A stretch of 64,000 nucleotides of DNA. Source: Agapanthus africanus (taxonomy: Eukaryota > Streptophyta > Magnoliopsida > Asparagales > Amaryllidaceae). Shown here piece after piece: positions 46,824-56,011 of the stretch (the stretch's first letter is position 1; each line of letters starts with the position of its first letter). The translations under genes and the position numbers were made by a program. The notes under the pieces are model-generated. The model ran no database searches, had not been told where the DNA came from, and worked only from the letters and a program-made list of their open reading frames with translations. The stretch spans positions 772,412,809 to 772,476,808 of the forward strand of contig CM057339.1 of NCBI GenBank assembly GCA_030015575.1. The letters run 5' to 3'.

Positions 46824-48392
46824 GGTCTTCAGCTGGAGGATCTGGCTGTATCGTCATCCCAACTATATCTTGGAACAGGAGCGTCATTTGTTTTATATTG
46901 GCCGCTTGTTCCGCGGCCTCTTTGTCTTTCTTCTCGAGCATTCTTTGGAGGAACTCGACGTCAGTTTCCTGTTCCTGGCGCTGCTATGACGACTTCTCCG
47001 GGCTTTCTTTCGGCCCTGTGAGCGCGTCCATCTTTGTCAGTATCTCCTGGAGCTTCTGCTGTTGTTGTTCCTGAGCCTTTGTCACAGATCGGATGAGTGG
47101 TCGATGACCTGTGGAGATACGGCTATCCTCTTTCCCAGAGGCCATGTAGATGGTGTGCACTACCATGCCCCCAGACTTGGGGCGTTTAGGTTCAGTGCCC
47201 TTAAGATTCGTCGTAGATACGGGAATCTTTTCCGGCTTTCTCCTTTCATGAGCGGTCGATGTTGAGGGGGCTGTTGTGATAGGCACCCGGGAAGACGATA
47301 CCTTCTATGGTACGGCGACGGGATGGTCCTCCTCTTGTCGAACCTTCATTTTCTTTGGTTGACGGGAGTAGTCTTGGTTAACTACAGAGTCTTGGACTCT
47401 TCGCTAAACCCTGTGGATTTTGGAGGATAGCCGCAGCGGGGGCTGCTCCGGCCTCGGCTTTGTAATGTTCTCCACGGGTGGAGGAGATCTTTTTAGCACG
47501 GCGGTCGGAGAGTTCTTGCGCACCCTCCTGAGCGGTTCAAAGTTATTCCCAGTTGGAACAACAGCGTCAATTTCCAGCATCAGAGCTGGTGGAGTCAATC
47601 CAGAAGGGAAACTGCCCCCAGCTTTCCTCACTTAGCGCCAGTGGCGACGTCGAGCATGTCTTGCAGATGGTACTGGCTCAGTTACGGGGGTGGCTTCATT
47701 ATGCCCCCTGTTCTGGTGAAGGGTTGCTGTTGGTGCCAGCCTATCGAAGACTGACGTCCACTGAGAAGAAATATTCAACCTGTCGAAGACTGACTTTCAG
47801 GCAGGGGAAGCAGCTTTGGTGACTTTTCCTGAAGCGGGAGATGGAACGGACAGTATTTTGAAGACCGATCCTTTAGCAGGAGAAGCCCCTTTTACGACTT
47901 CGTCCTTCGGAGTTGGAATAGTTATCCGCTTCAGGATAACTCCTTCAGGTATTGCAGGCTTCTTTACGGGCCCACTGGAGCTCAGGCTCAGCCTGTTGAA
48001 GACTGATGCAGTAGACTTGGAATAGGATAGCCCGTTGAGAGGGGCCGTTGTAGTTGTATGCCGATCGAATACCGACTTCTTCGGAGCTTCCTGTAACGGC
48101 ATTGGGACGCTGAAGCTTTCCGGTAGGATCATGGTCCTAAAGAGCAGTCTAGTGGTGGCCTGAGCTACCTGTTCGACTGGCATGGCAAAGATGGAGGCCG
48201 CTTGGGGCCCATAAGTCACTCCTCCAATGGGGATGGAGTGGGAGTTGTTGTTACAGTTAGTGCAGTTGGAATCCATTTTCTCTGCACGGGAGCAAGACAC
48301 CAATGTTAGTACCTCGAATCCAGGGGCAACCATATCAAACCGCGATTCATTCGCGAACATGACACATGAAGTGTGGAGTGGAAAGAGGAAAA
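46824..48392 (-). pseudogene. Gypsy1 gag, N-terminal part
   Basis: From an ATG at 48360: a 187-codon frame with repeated short words SVFDRH, SVFNRLSL and SVFKILSV, then 47404-47631, 46984-47286 (ending QEQQQQKLQEILTKMDAL, probably coiled-coil) and 46824-46941 (EKKDKEAAEQAANIKQM). Frameshifts separate them. It continues across the Athila insertion at 35039. The function of the N-terminal repeats is unknown to me. Confidence 0.7.
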
Positions 48393-48411
48393 GGTCCCAC
48401 CGGGCGTGCCA
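48393..48411 (-). other. Gypsy1 primer-binding site
   Basis: Minus strand TGGCACGCCCGGTGGGACC, a site type shared by many plant Ty3/gypsy elements, ten bases from the LTR end. I do not assign the tRNA. Confidence 0.8.
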
Positions 48412-49492
48412 GAATCTTTTTGCCGCCGAAAGACGCGACCGGGATGTCCGGCCTGAACTTTGGCGGGCAGATGATATTTGGTTTTATCCGTCCACCTCTC
48501 CAATGATACCAAGTTGATTTATGGCACCGTGTATCGGAGGTTTGGACAGATGTAGCCGTTGTAGCAGACTTCGTCAGATTCCCCCTCGTTGTGAGGGGTT
48601 TTTGATTGTGGGGATGCTCTTCCCTGCAGGCGCAAGCCCCTGCAGTTAATTACGTTACCGCGTAGCTATAACCACTTTCTGCTGCTCCAGAAGGTCACTT
48701 CGTGTCATGTTTTTTTGTTTTACTTTTAGTTGCTCGTGGATTGTATACGGAGACTAATTTATGTCGTCGCCCGTAGGGTGTGGATTAGTCTAAATCCGTA
48801 TTTTCTTAGATTTGGGTTTGGGTTTGTTTTAAGGATCGTTAGTCTTGTTTTAGACTGAGATCAACTCAAACGTTTGTTGATGATACGTTAGTCTAATTCT
48901 AGACTAAGATCTACTCAACAGGATTTTGGGATCATTTATATCCAACGAAAGAGTATTTGGACTCTATTGTTTTAGTTAGGGACATTGCGGTCCATTGGGT
49001 TTAAGGACATCGTAGTCCATGAGGTTTAAAGACATCGTAGTCTGTATGGTTTAAAGAAATCATAGTCTGTAAGGTTTTGGTTTACCCGTTTAGGGATGCA
49101 CCACAAGTTATTGGTTATTGGGACCCTCCATCTCTCTAAAGACGTTGAAGAATTACAACGACATGTATCAGAGGTATGAAGAGATGTACCCTTGAACCAA
49201 TGTTGGTTGGGAGATCTATAGTCAGGTTTGGGACTAAGACCAATTAGAGAGATTGTGAGCACATGGGCTCGGTTGATCTGAATTTGGGACTTGTGGCCAA
49301 CTTGGGCTCAGTCCACCCAGTTTTGAACAAAGTGTTGCACACTTGTTTGGGCTAAGACCCTTTTTTATTCAACAATGCTGAGCATTGATTTGGGTTCTGA
49401 CACCCCTTTTCTTTTTTTGTCTTTTATTAAGTGTTGAACAGTTTTTATGGTGCTGGGGCTTTATTCACAGAGCGCTTTGTAATTCCCTAGTT

Positions 49493-49878
49493 CCTACGTG
49501 AGGAGCACGTGTAGTGCTTGGCGCTGAGCGCAAAACTTGGAGCGCTAAGGCGCTTCTTATAAAATAGCGCCCAAGTGAGGAGTAGATGGAGCGCTTGGCA
49601 CTGAGCGCCAGACTTGGAGCGCTAAGGCGCTTCTTATAAAATAGCGCCCACGTGAGGAGCACGTGGAGCGCTTGGCGCTGAGCGCCAGACTGGGAGCGCT
49701 AAGGCGCTTCTTATAAAATAGCGCCCACGTGAGGAGCATATGGAGCGCTAGACCGGGAGCGCTAAAGCGCTTATTTTAAAATTGGCGCCCACGTGAGGAG
49801 CACATGGAGCTCTTGGCGCTGAGCGCCAGACTTGGAGCGCTAAGGCGCTTCTTTTAAATTGGAGCGCTAAGGCGCTTC
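49493..49878. repeat. 77-bp tandem repeat (about five copies) in Gypsy1 LTR
   Basis: Each unit has CACGTGAGGAGCACGTGGAG, AGCGCTTGGCGCTGAGCGCC and GGAGCGCTAAGGCGCTTCTT followed by TATAAAATAGCGCCC. Some units are shortened. Nested palindromes (AGCGC...GCGCT, CACGTG) repeat within each unit. Confidence 0.9.
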
Positions 49879-49907
49879 TTTGGCAGCTCTGATCAGTTCT
49901 GTGCTCT

Positions 49908-50644
49908 GAGAATTAAATTCTCGGTTTATAAGAGACTTTGTCTCAGGGATCTAAGAACCGAGTTCTTCCTTTATGAAGAGATGCTATGATCTCTTTGTTT
50001 TTTTTATGAGAGACTTTGTCTCATGGATCTAAGAACTAAGTTCTTCTCTTTCTTGATGAGATGCTGTGATCTCTTTTACTTTTGTGAAAGACCTTGTCTT
50101 ATAGATCTATGATCTGAAAAAGAATTAAGATCTTCTGAGAGTTAAACTCTCAATGATGGAGGAGATGCCATGATCTCTCTTCTTGCTATTTACCTTGAGA
50201 AGAAATTGCTCTCGTCTTTGAAGTTTCTTGAAGTTTATGGGGGGGGTCCTTTTGTTGAAGACTTGAAGTCTTGGGTCCTTTATATAGGGGAGACTGATTT
50301 GTTGAATCAGTTAAGGAAATCTCTCATTGAGAGATCTCTGATTGATTTAGGGATGTTTCCCACCATTAGATCTTTGATCCAAGGGTCTCTGTTTTACAGA
50401 AGACATTTTTCTTGTTTTTAACAAGATTGGAAAAATATTTTCCCATACAGAACTTATTCTGTATCTTGGTGATTTTTAATCACCATGGGATCTTTGATCC
50501 AACGGTGCTATGATTTACAGAGCACAATCTTTCTTATTTGGAAATATTTGAAGAGTATTTCCTCAACAGAATTTTATTCTGGTAATTCGATGATTTATCA
50601 TCTTCGTTGGATCTTTGATCCAAGGGTTGAGAACTTTTAGTTCT
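49908..50644. repeat. Array of short perfect hairpins in Gypsy1 LTR
   Basis: More than 20 inverted repeats in 737 bp, for example GAGACTTTGTCTC (49932 and 50010), AAGAACTAAGTTCTT (50031), TGAGAGTTAAACTCTCA (50136), ATCTCTCATTGAGAGAT (50319), TCTTGTTTTTAACAAGA (50410), ATACAGAACTTATTCTGTAT (50445), TGGTGATTTTTAATCACCA (50467) and TTGGATCTTTGATCCAA (50607). Arms are 5-8 bases; spacers are often TTT or one base. Confidence 0.9.
50279..50286 (-). promoter_or_regulatory. Possible TATA box of Gypsy1 LTR
   Basis: Minus strand TATATAAA in CCCCTATATAAAGGACC. It would place the RNA start near 50250, so about half of the hairpin array would be transcribed. Confidence 0.55.
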
Positions 50645-50925
50645 GGCACTGGCGCTCTCGTGCTTTGCACGTGAGGCGCCGCCTTAGAGTCTTTAGCGCT
50701 GACGCTCCATCTCAGAGTCTTTAGCGCTGGCGCTCTCATGCTTTGCACGTGAGGCGCCACCTCAGAGCCTCTTGGCGCCGGCGCTCTCGTGCTTTGCACG
50801 TGAGGCGCCGCCTCAGAGTCTTTAGTGCTGGCGCTCGCGCTCTCGTGCTTTGCACATGAGGTGCTGCCTCAGAGTCTTTGACTCTTAGCGCTGGCGCTCT
50901 TACGAGGTGCTGCCTCAGTTCAAAT
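50645..50925. repeat. About 52-bp tandem repeat in Gypsy1 U3
   Basis: Roughly five degenerate units, each with GGCGCTCTCGTGCTTTGCAC, GTGAGGCGCCGCCTCAGAGT and CTTTAGCGCTG. TGCACGTGAGGCGCC adds further CACGTG sites. The proline/alanine-rich open frames over it are artefacts. Confidence 0.85.
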
Positions 50926-50968
50926 TTCAAATTTTGAATATAGCTTTGCTCTCTGATTGGGGGAAACA

Positions 50969-51953
50969 TGGCCTTGAAAAATGGGAGGCACTTCTCCCCG
51001 GATCTGGACATAAACCGACTAAGGGCAACTACCCTTCCCATGAGTCACATGATGTCAACATTATTCTTGGGCGTTGCCATCTTGAGGATGGCGCTGATCT
51101 TTTCAGGGTTTGCTTCGATATCTCGGTGGGTTACCATGAACCTGAGTAACTTCCCACTGGTGACTCCGAACACGCACTTGGCTGGATTCAGCTTCATTTT
51201 GTACTTGCGCAAGACGTCGAATGTTTTGCCAAGGTCTTCAGTGTGCCCAGCTGACAAGGTGGATTTTACGAGCATGTCGTCGACGTAGACTTCCATGTTT
51301 CTGCCAATCTGGGGTTTGAACAGCTTATTGACCAAGCGCTGATATGCGTCCCTGGCGTTCTTAAGTCCGAAGGGCATCACTTTGTAGAAGTATACCCCCA
51401 GATCAGTGATGAAGGCAGTAAGTTTTTCTTCGGCCAGGTTCATCCTGATTTGATTGTAACCGGAGAAAGCGTCCATGAAGCTCAATGATTCGTAGCCGGC
51501 CGAGCTGTCTACCATCTAGTCTATTCGAGGGAGGGGATAGTTATCTTTGGGGTAGGCCTTGTTCAAATCCATGAAATCGACGCACATGCGCCATTTTCCA
51601 TTTGCTTTCTTGACCATGACTACGTTCGCCAGCCAATCTGAGTAGTCTAGGTTTCTGATAAAGTTAGCGGAGATCAGTCGATCTACTTCGTCTTCTATCA
51701 CCTTTTGCTTAGACGGCGCAAAGCTTCTCTTCTTTTGTCGGACGGACTTTACTTTCGGATCGACCCCGAGCTTGTGCAAGATCATTCTTGGGTCGATTCC
51801 GGGTATGTCCGCCGGCGCCCAAGCGAATACGTCCGAGTTATCTCGGAGGAACCGGATCAGGTTCTCGCGGTGATCCCCAGTCAGGAGTGAGCCGATCTGG
51901 ACTGTCTGGCCATCGACCCTTTCTTCGAGGGGGACTTCTGTCAATGCTTCCAC
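50969..51953 (-). pseudogene. Gypsy3 reverse transcriptase (interrupted)
   Basis: Two segments in one frame: 51516-51953 (VFAWAPADIPGIDP, DWLANVVMVKKANGKWRMCV) and 51045-51515 (LSFMDAFSGYNQIRM with Asp 15; KVMPFGLKNARDAYQRL; YVDD at 77-80). The stop at 51516-51518 sits in the PRID-x-MVD word where Trp or Leu is expected. A further stop at 51045 precedes LMGRVVALSRFMSRSGEKCL up to the Gypsy1 insertion. Confidence 0.87.
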
Positions 51954-52001
51954 CGGGGCACCTCTAACCTCCCTTTGGTCATCTCGGGTGTCTAAAGACC
52001 C

Positions 52002-53078
52002 TTAGAAGTCAGGCGTGCCCTCAAAATCGTCGCCCTTCTCTCCAGTGGTGGACGTCGAGGCGAGGCAAACCTTAGCGGTTTGCTTGTCTCCATAGGTCCA
52101 GCCTATTCCCCCTTGATCCAAAGGGAATTTGAGCGCAATGTGATAAGTCGAGATCTGGGCCCGGAGAGCGTTTAAGGTAGGACGCCGTAGGAGAATGTTG
52201 TAGGACGAAGGGACCTTGGCGACGAGGAAGTCCACCGGTATGGTTCGTGTATTTTCCGCTTCTCCGATGTTGAGGAGGAGGGTGACCAATCCCTTGGCAG
52301 GGACGGAATGGTTGGTGAACCCAGAAAGGACATTGGAGGTAGGTCGGAGGTTGGATGGTCCTAGGCCCAAACACTGGAAACAATCGTGGAACAGGATATC
52401 TGCCGAGCTCCCTGAGTCGACCAATATCCTCTGGACTTCGTAATGGTGGGCTCTGGCCGTTATCATGAGAGGGTCATTGTGGGGGAGCGATATGCCATGG
52501 AGTTCTTCATCTGTGAAAGTGATCGGCTTGTCCCTCCTGCACCTCTTGTGTGGCATACTGCTTGTACCCTCGATTTGGAGGATGCGGAGGTTCCCCACGC
52601 TTTCTCGATCTGGATCCGAGTTAACGACCATGATATGCCCGATCATTAATTCCCCGGGAGGGGTTTGGTCATTTTTCTCCCGCTCCGCCTGCCGCTTGTC
52701 CCGCAGGTATTTCGCCAGGTGGCCTAAGCGAATCAACTCCTCGATATAGTCACGGAGTTGTTTGCAGTTCTTTGTCGGGTGACCCCGCGACCTATGGAAG
52801 GCATAGTATAGGCCGCAAAGTCGCTTGCCTGCCCTTTGGGTGATGGGCGATAGCTTGAAGAACCTCTCACCCTTAGCTTCCTCCAACAACTCGATCTGAG
52901 AGATGTTCAGGGGAGTGTGCTCTTGAAACCTCAGGGAGTAAGGTTTCGGACAATCTACCTTCTTCTCCTCCTCCCTGTCCATTTTCTTTCTTTCCGCCTG
53001 ATCGGCTCGGGGCAGGTTTGAGTTTACCTCGGACTCGAGTTGGATTTCCCGCTCGGTCCAGGCTTTTACTTCTGCCAT
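52002..53078 (-). pseudogene. Gypsy3 gag C-terminus and aspartic protease
   Basis: A 358-codon frame. Residues 89-115 are a zinc-knuckle-like unit (YYAFHRSRGHPTKNCKQLRD) in which one expected Cys is Tyr. RILVDSGSSADILF at about 218-230 is the protease active site (Asp 221). NILLRRPTLNALRA is the C-terminal protease block. The frame is shared with RT downstream, separated by one stop at 52002-52004. Confidence 0.85.
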
Positions 53079-54318
53079 GGTCTTAGGTTGCGCTAATGCA
53101 AAAGAGCGGAGCCACTCTTTGTGCCTACGACCCGACCTCAGTGCGGTGATGACTGTTTCATCGTGGTGCTCGGGGACCTCGAGGAGGGCATTGTAGAAGC
53201 GGGTGACATATCCTTTGAAGGATTCTTTATCTCCGCTCTTGATGGTGAACAGGTAGTCGATCGTCCTTTTCTATCGTCGATTCCCGACGAAGTGACCGAG
53301 GAATTGGGTGGCCAGTTTGTCGAAGGTCGAGATGGAGCATGGCGTACGTCTTCGGAACCAGTCCCGGCCAGCCCGGATGAGGGTGGAGGGGAAAGCTCGA
53401 CATTGAGCCACGTCGGAGTTATCCTGGAAGCTTATACCCACCGTAAATGCATCCAAATGGTCCTTCGGGTCGGATTTCCCGTCAAAGAGGGCCACTTTTG
53501 GCGAAGGTCGAGATGGAGCATGGCGTACGTCTTCCTGGACAAGACGTCCTCGGCAACCGGCTCGTTCCTGGACAAGACGTGCTCGGCAACCGGCTCTTTT
53601 TTGAAGGGCTTCGTTAGCGAGTTGGCAGAGTACCTGGCCCTTTCACCGGATGTGTGACCATCCCTTCGTATGCCTTCGATCTTCTTCTCGAGGGCTTTAA
53701 GCCGATGGTGGTACCCATAGGATTCTGCACAGTCGGAGTGGTGGCTACCCTCGCTCCGGGTCTGCGCGATGGTGCGGCTTCGATTTCTCTCCATCATGTG
53801 TCTTAAATCCTCAGGCGAGTCCCTTCTTGAGTAGTCTCTACGCTCGTCGTTTGCACGACCCCAGCGAGAGTGGGGGCGTCGGTCATGCCTGGAAGCAGGC
53901 GAGCTGACCGACACCTTCTCTGGGGGAGAGAGCACGCGGTGGGCATTGGTGTGACGGCCCAGTCTTCCCTGGGATCATAGCGTGGAGCTGTCTGGCACCC
54001 AGCGGGCCATGAAATCAATCGCCGCAAGTGAGTCAAGGTGGCCGGAGTCGGCCCTCCGGCGCTGAGATGAGGGTGAGTGAACTCGAGGGCTTGAGCATTC
54101 CCATCCATCCTCCTACGGACATCGTTATCCCGGGGAAGGGGAGCCGCGGTCTGGTGGGTAGGGCCCGCCGCTTGAACGTGAACGAAGGCATCGATCAGTG
54201 ATGTGAGCTTTTCTATCCGGGTGGATAAGGCATTGATGGCATTGGGAGGGGGAGACGAGCCTCTCCCGCCTCCGTTGTGGCGGCTCGTGTTCGGATCATC
54301 GCGGTTGTCGCTCGCCAT
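53079..54318 (-). pseudogene. Gypsy3 gag
   Basis: Starts at an ATG at 54318 (MASDNRDDPNTSRHNGGGRG), about 50 bp after the primer site. Three frames are needed to read it: 53803-54318, 53432-53935 and 53271-53495. The last holds the capsid words LFDGKSDPKDHLDAF and FDKLATQFLGHFVGNRR. A local duplication (GGTCGAGATGGAGCATGGCG at about 53323 and 53505) and a repeated EPVAE-x-VLSR unit lie in the second. Confidence 0.8.
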
Positions 54319-54366
54319 CGGGTCGAGGGTGGAAGATCAACTTATGGGTGGAAGCTTCTGAAGCAT

Positions 54367-54384
54367 TTCCCACAGACGGTGCCA
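54367..54384 (-). other. Gypsy3 primer-binding site
   Basis: Minus strand TGGCACCGTCTGTGGGAA, a site type known from many plant Tat-like elements, two bases from the LTR end. tRNA not assigned. Confidence 0.8.
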
Positions 54385-54647
54385 ACTGATAGAGGCTGAG
54401 ATCTCCTTCAGATGTTGTCCTCTATCAATCCTGTGATGGAAGTATTTGACGGCCGAGATTTGTTTTGGAAGTTGTTAAGTGTGGATCTCAATAGGTTGGT
54501 ATTTGATGCCGAGCAACCTGTAAAGAAGTCCCAGGGTGGGTTACCACCGTAGGACCCTCTGACGATCAAGTTAATGTCGAGGTATAAGTGCAAAGTAGCG
54601 GCGTATTGAAAATGAGTTCGAGTTACCTGCGTCATCTGAGAGAGGGG

Positions 54648-54655
54648 TTTATATA
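54648..54655 (-). promoter_or_regulatory. Gypsy3 LTR TATA box
   Basis: Minus strand TATATAAACCCCTCTCTCAG: a TATA box followed by a CT-rich tract, as in plant LTR promoters. Confidence 0.75.
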
Positions 54656-55550
54656 GGGATCGTATGGAGAAAGCATACGCGAGATCATCGCCGCCAGTTA
54701 TGCCCCAGCGTTATCTTCGCCTCGAATGGTAGGATGCGCCCATTAATGGGGGGATGCGCTAGCGTGGGACGCGGATCGTGGGAGGCGGATATCTCACCTT
54801 GGTGATACATGCGGAGCCATTGCGGGGCGCATGGAATCCATGATCTTGATTGATCGGGGGAAACCGAGGAAGCTCGGCATGTCAGGAGCTCGATGACGAG
54901 CCGGGAGGCCTAGGAAGCTCGGCCTGTCAGGAGCTCAGAGACAAGCCGGGAGGCCGAGGAAGCTCGGCTTGTCAGATGGCTCGGAGGCGAGAAAGGAGAT
55001 TGAGGAAGGTCGGAGATGAGCTGTTGGTAGCTTCCTAAGTGAAGGTGGAATGTATTCAAGGAGGTCTCCCAAAAGGTTGGATATGTTCCTCGAGAAGAGG
55101 ATCCCGAGGAATGCCCCTGATGCAACTCATTTATTCCACCCCCATAGCCTTCGGGACATGTCATCCGCCACGTGTCGTAATCTGAAGAGATACCACTCTT
55201 GAGCATCATCACTCCTTGATCTTTTTCTTTCTCAATATAACCCATCAAAAAAGAACCTATCTCTTTTGGAAAACTCCATTTCAAGAACCCAAAATCTAAA
55301 ATCTAGACCAAGTAAAGGAGCAATCTTTCTTCATCAAGCTTGAAGAACAAGAGAGAAGAACTCTCGGGAAGACAGTCTATGGCTTTCACACCGAGCAAGA
55401 ATTTTCGAACATGTAGATTCGACGAAAACCTTAGGCCTTCATAACTTGACCCCAGATCTCTTGTGAGATCTATGGGAACATGGATCCGTCCATGTTCCTT
55501 TCCCAATCTTTGAACACGGGATTCCCTTGTTCAGCTCTGGAACCTAACCA

Positions 55551-55830
55551 AAAGGAGGTTCCCGCTTTCGAAAACCTCTAAAAGGGGGTTTTCTGTCTTC
55601 GGAGATCCTTCTTTCACCTCCTAACGAGGGGTCCCACCGTCGGGACCTCCCATCCAAGGGGTCTCGCTTCCGAAACCCTCCCGAAAGGGGTTCTCACCAT
55701 CGGGACCCCCTCACAAGTGTCCTGCTTTCGAAACATCCCTGAAATGGGTTTTCTATCTTCGAGACACCCTTTTTTACAGGCCCCTTTTCGAGACCCCCTA
55801 AAGGGGTCACAGTCCCCCCGAAAGGCCTCT
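55551..55830. repeat. About 30-bp degenerate tandem repeat, eight or more units
   Basis: Units of the form GGGGTCYC...TTTCGAAACC with flanking CCCTCCNAAA. Several can fold on themselves, for example GGTCCCACCGTCGGGACC near 55625. A 118-codon minus-strand frame over the array is probably a by-product. Confidence 0.8.
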
Positions 55831-56011
55831 CGAACTTGGGAGGCCACCAAAGCTCTCTCTTTCCTATGTCGGGAACCCTTCGGACACACTCCCGAATAAC
55901 GGGATCCCCGTAAACTCTGCGAGGCTCCCGTTATGTCCAAATCACCCTTAAAATTGTTTTCAAAACACACTCATATTGCACACTGAGTTTGCATGATCGC
56001 ATGACCCGTTG

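Larger units (their letters stand above)
8624..50968 (-). mobile_element. Gypsy1: Ty3/gypsy element of probable Tat type, split by four insertions
   Basis: Reading leftwards: 5' LTR (48421-50968), primer site (48393-48411), gag N-terminus (46824-48360), gag core (34422-35039 and a duplicate in 25728-26346), gag C-terminus, protease (22370-24183), then RT/RNase H (8624-10539). RT before the expected integrase and the D-x-G protease identify Ty3/gypsy. The Tat-like assignment rests on general wording only. Integrase and 3' LTR lie left of the window. Interrupted by Copia1, Tekay, Copia2 and Athila, so it is older than all four. Confidence 0.82.
48421..50968 (-). repeat. Gypsy1 5' LTR (2548 bp)
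   Basis: Starts TGTTTCCCCC on the minus strand at 50968, where the Gypsy3 RT is interrupted, and ends near TGCCGCC (plus strand) at 48421. Its R/U5 side (48421-48960) matches 62270-62810. The centre and U3 are made of tandem arrays and short hairpins (separate entries). Exact left boundary within a few bases. Confidence 0.88.
50969..56011 (-). mobile_element. Gypsy3: Ty3/gypsy element of probable Tat type (5' part)
   Basis: Minus-strand gag (53079-54318), protease (52002-53078) and RT (from 51953) with primer site and 5' LTR at the right. RT is cut at 50969 by the Gypsy1 LTR; the remainder would lie left of the window. It is therefore older than Gypsy1 and everything nested in it. Confidence 0.82.
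54387..56011 (-). repeat. Gypsy3 5' LTR; right boundary uncertain
   Basis: The left end is clear: TGATAGAGG at 54387 next to the primer site. TGATAGAGG and CCTCTATCA form an inverted repeat at 54387-54427. A TATA box lies at 54648-54655. Triplicated AGGAAGCTCGG...TGTCAG words are at 54868-54980, and a 30-bp array at 55551-55830. The right end is placed where a plus-strand LTR seems to start (56012); it could be up to 1 kb further left. TGTCTACA on the minus strand at 56019 is an alternative start. Confidence 0.6.

Noticed and set aside
50563-51041. Alanine/proline-rich proteins over the Gypsy1 U3
   Set aside because: They translate the 52-bp GC-rich tandem array and run into the Gypsy3 RT tail; not genes.
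55614-55970. 118-codon minus-strand protein
   Set aside because: Made of the 30-bp foldable repeat; no conserved motif.
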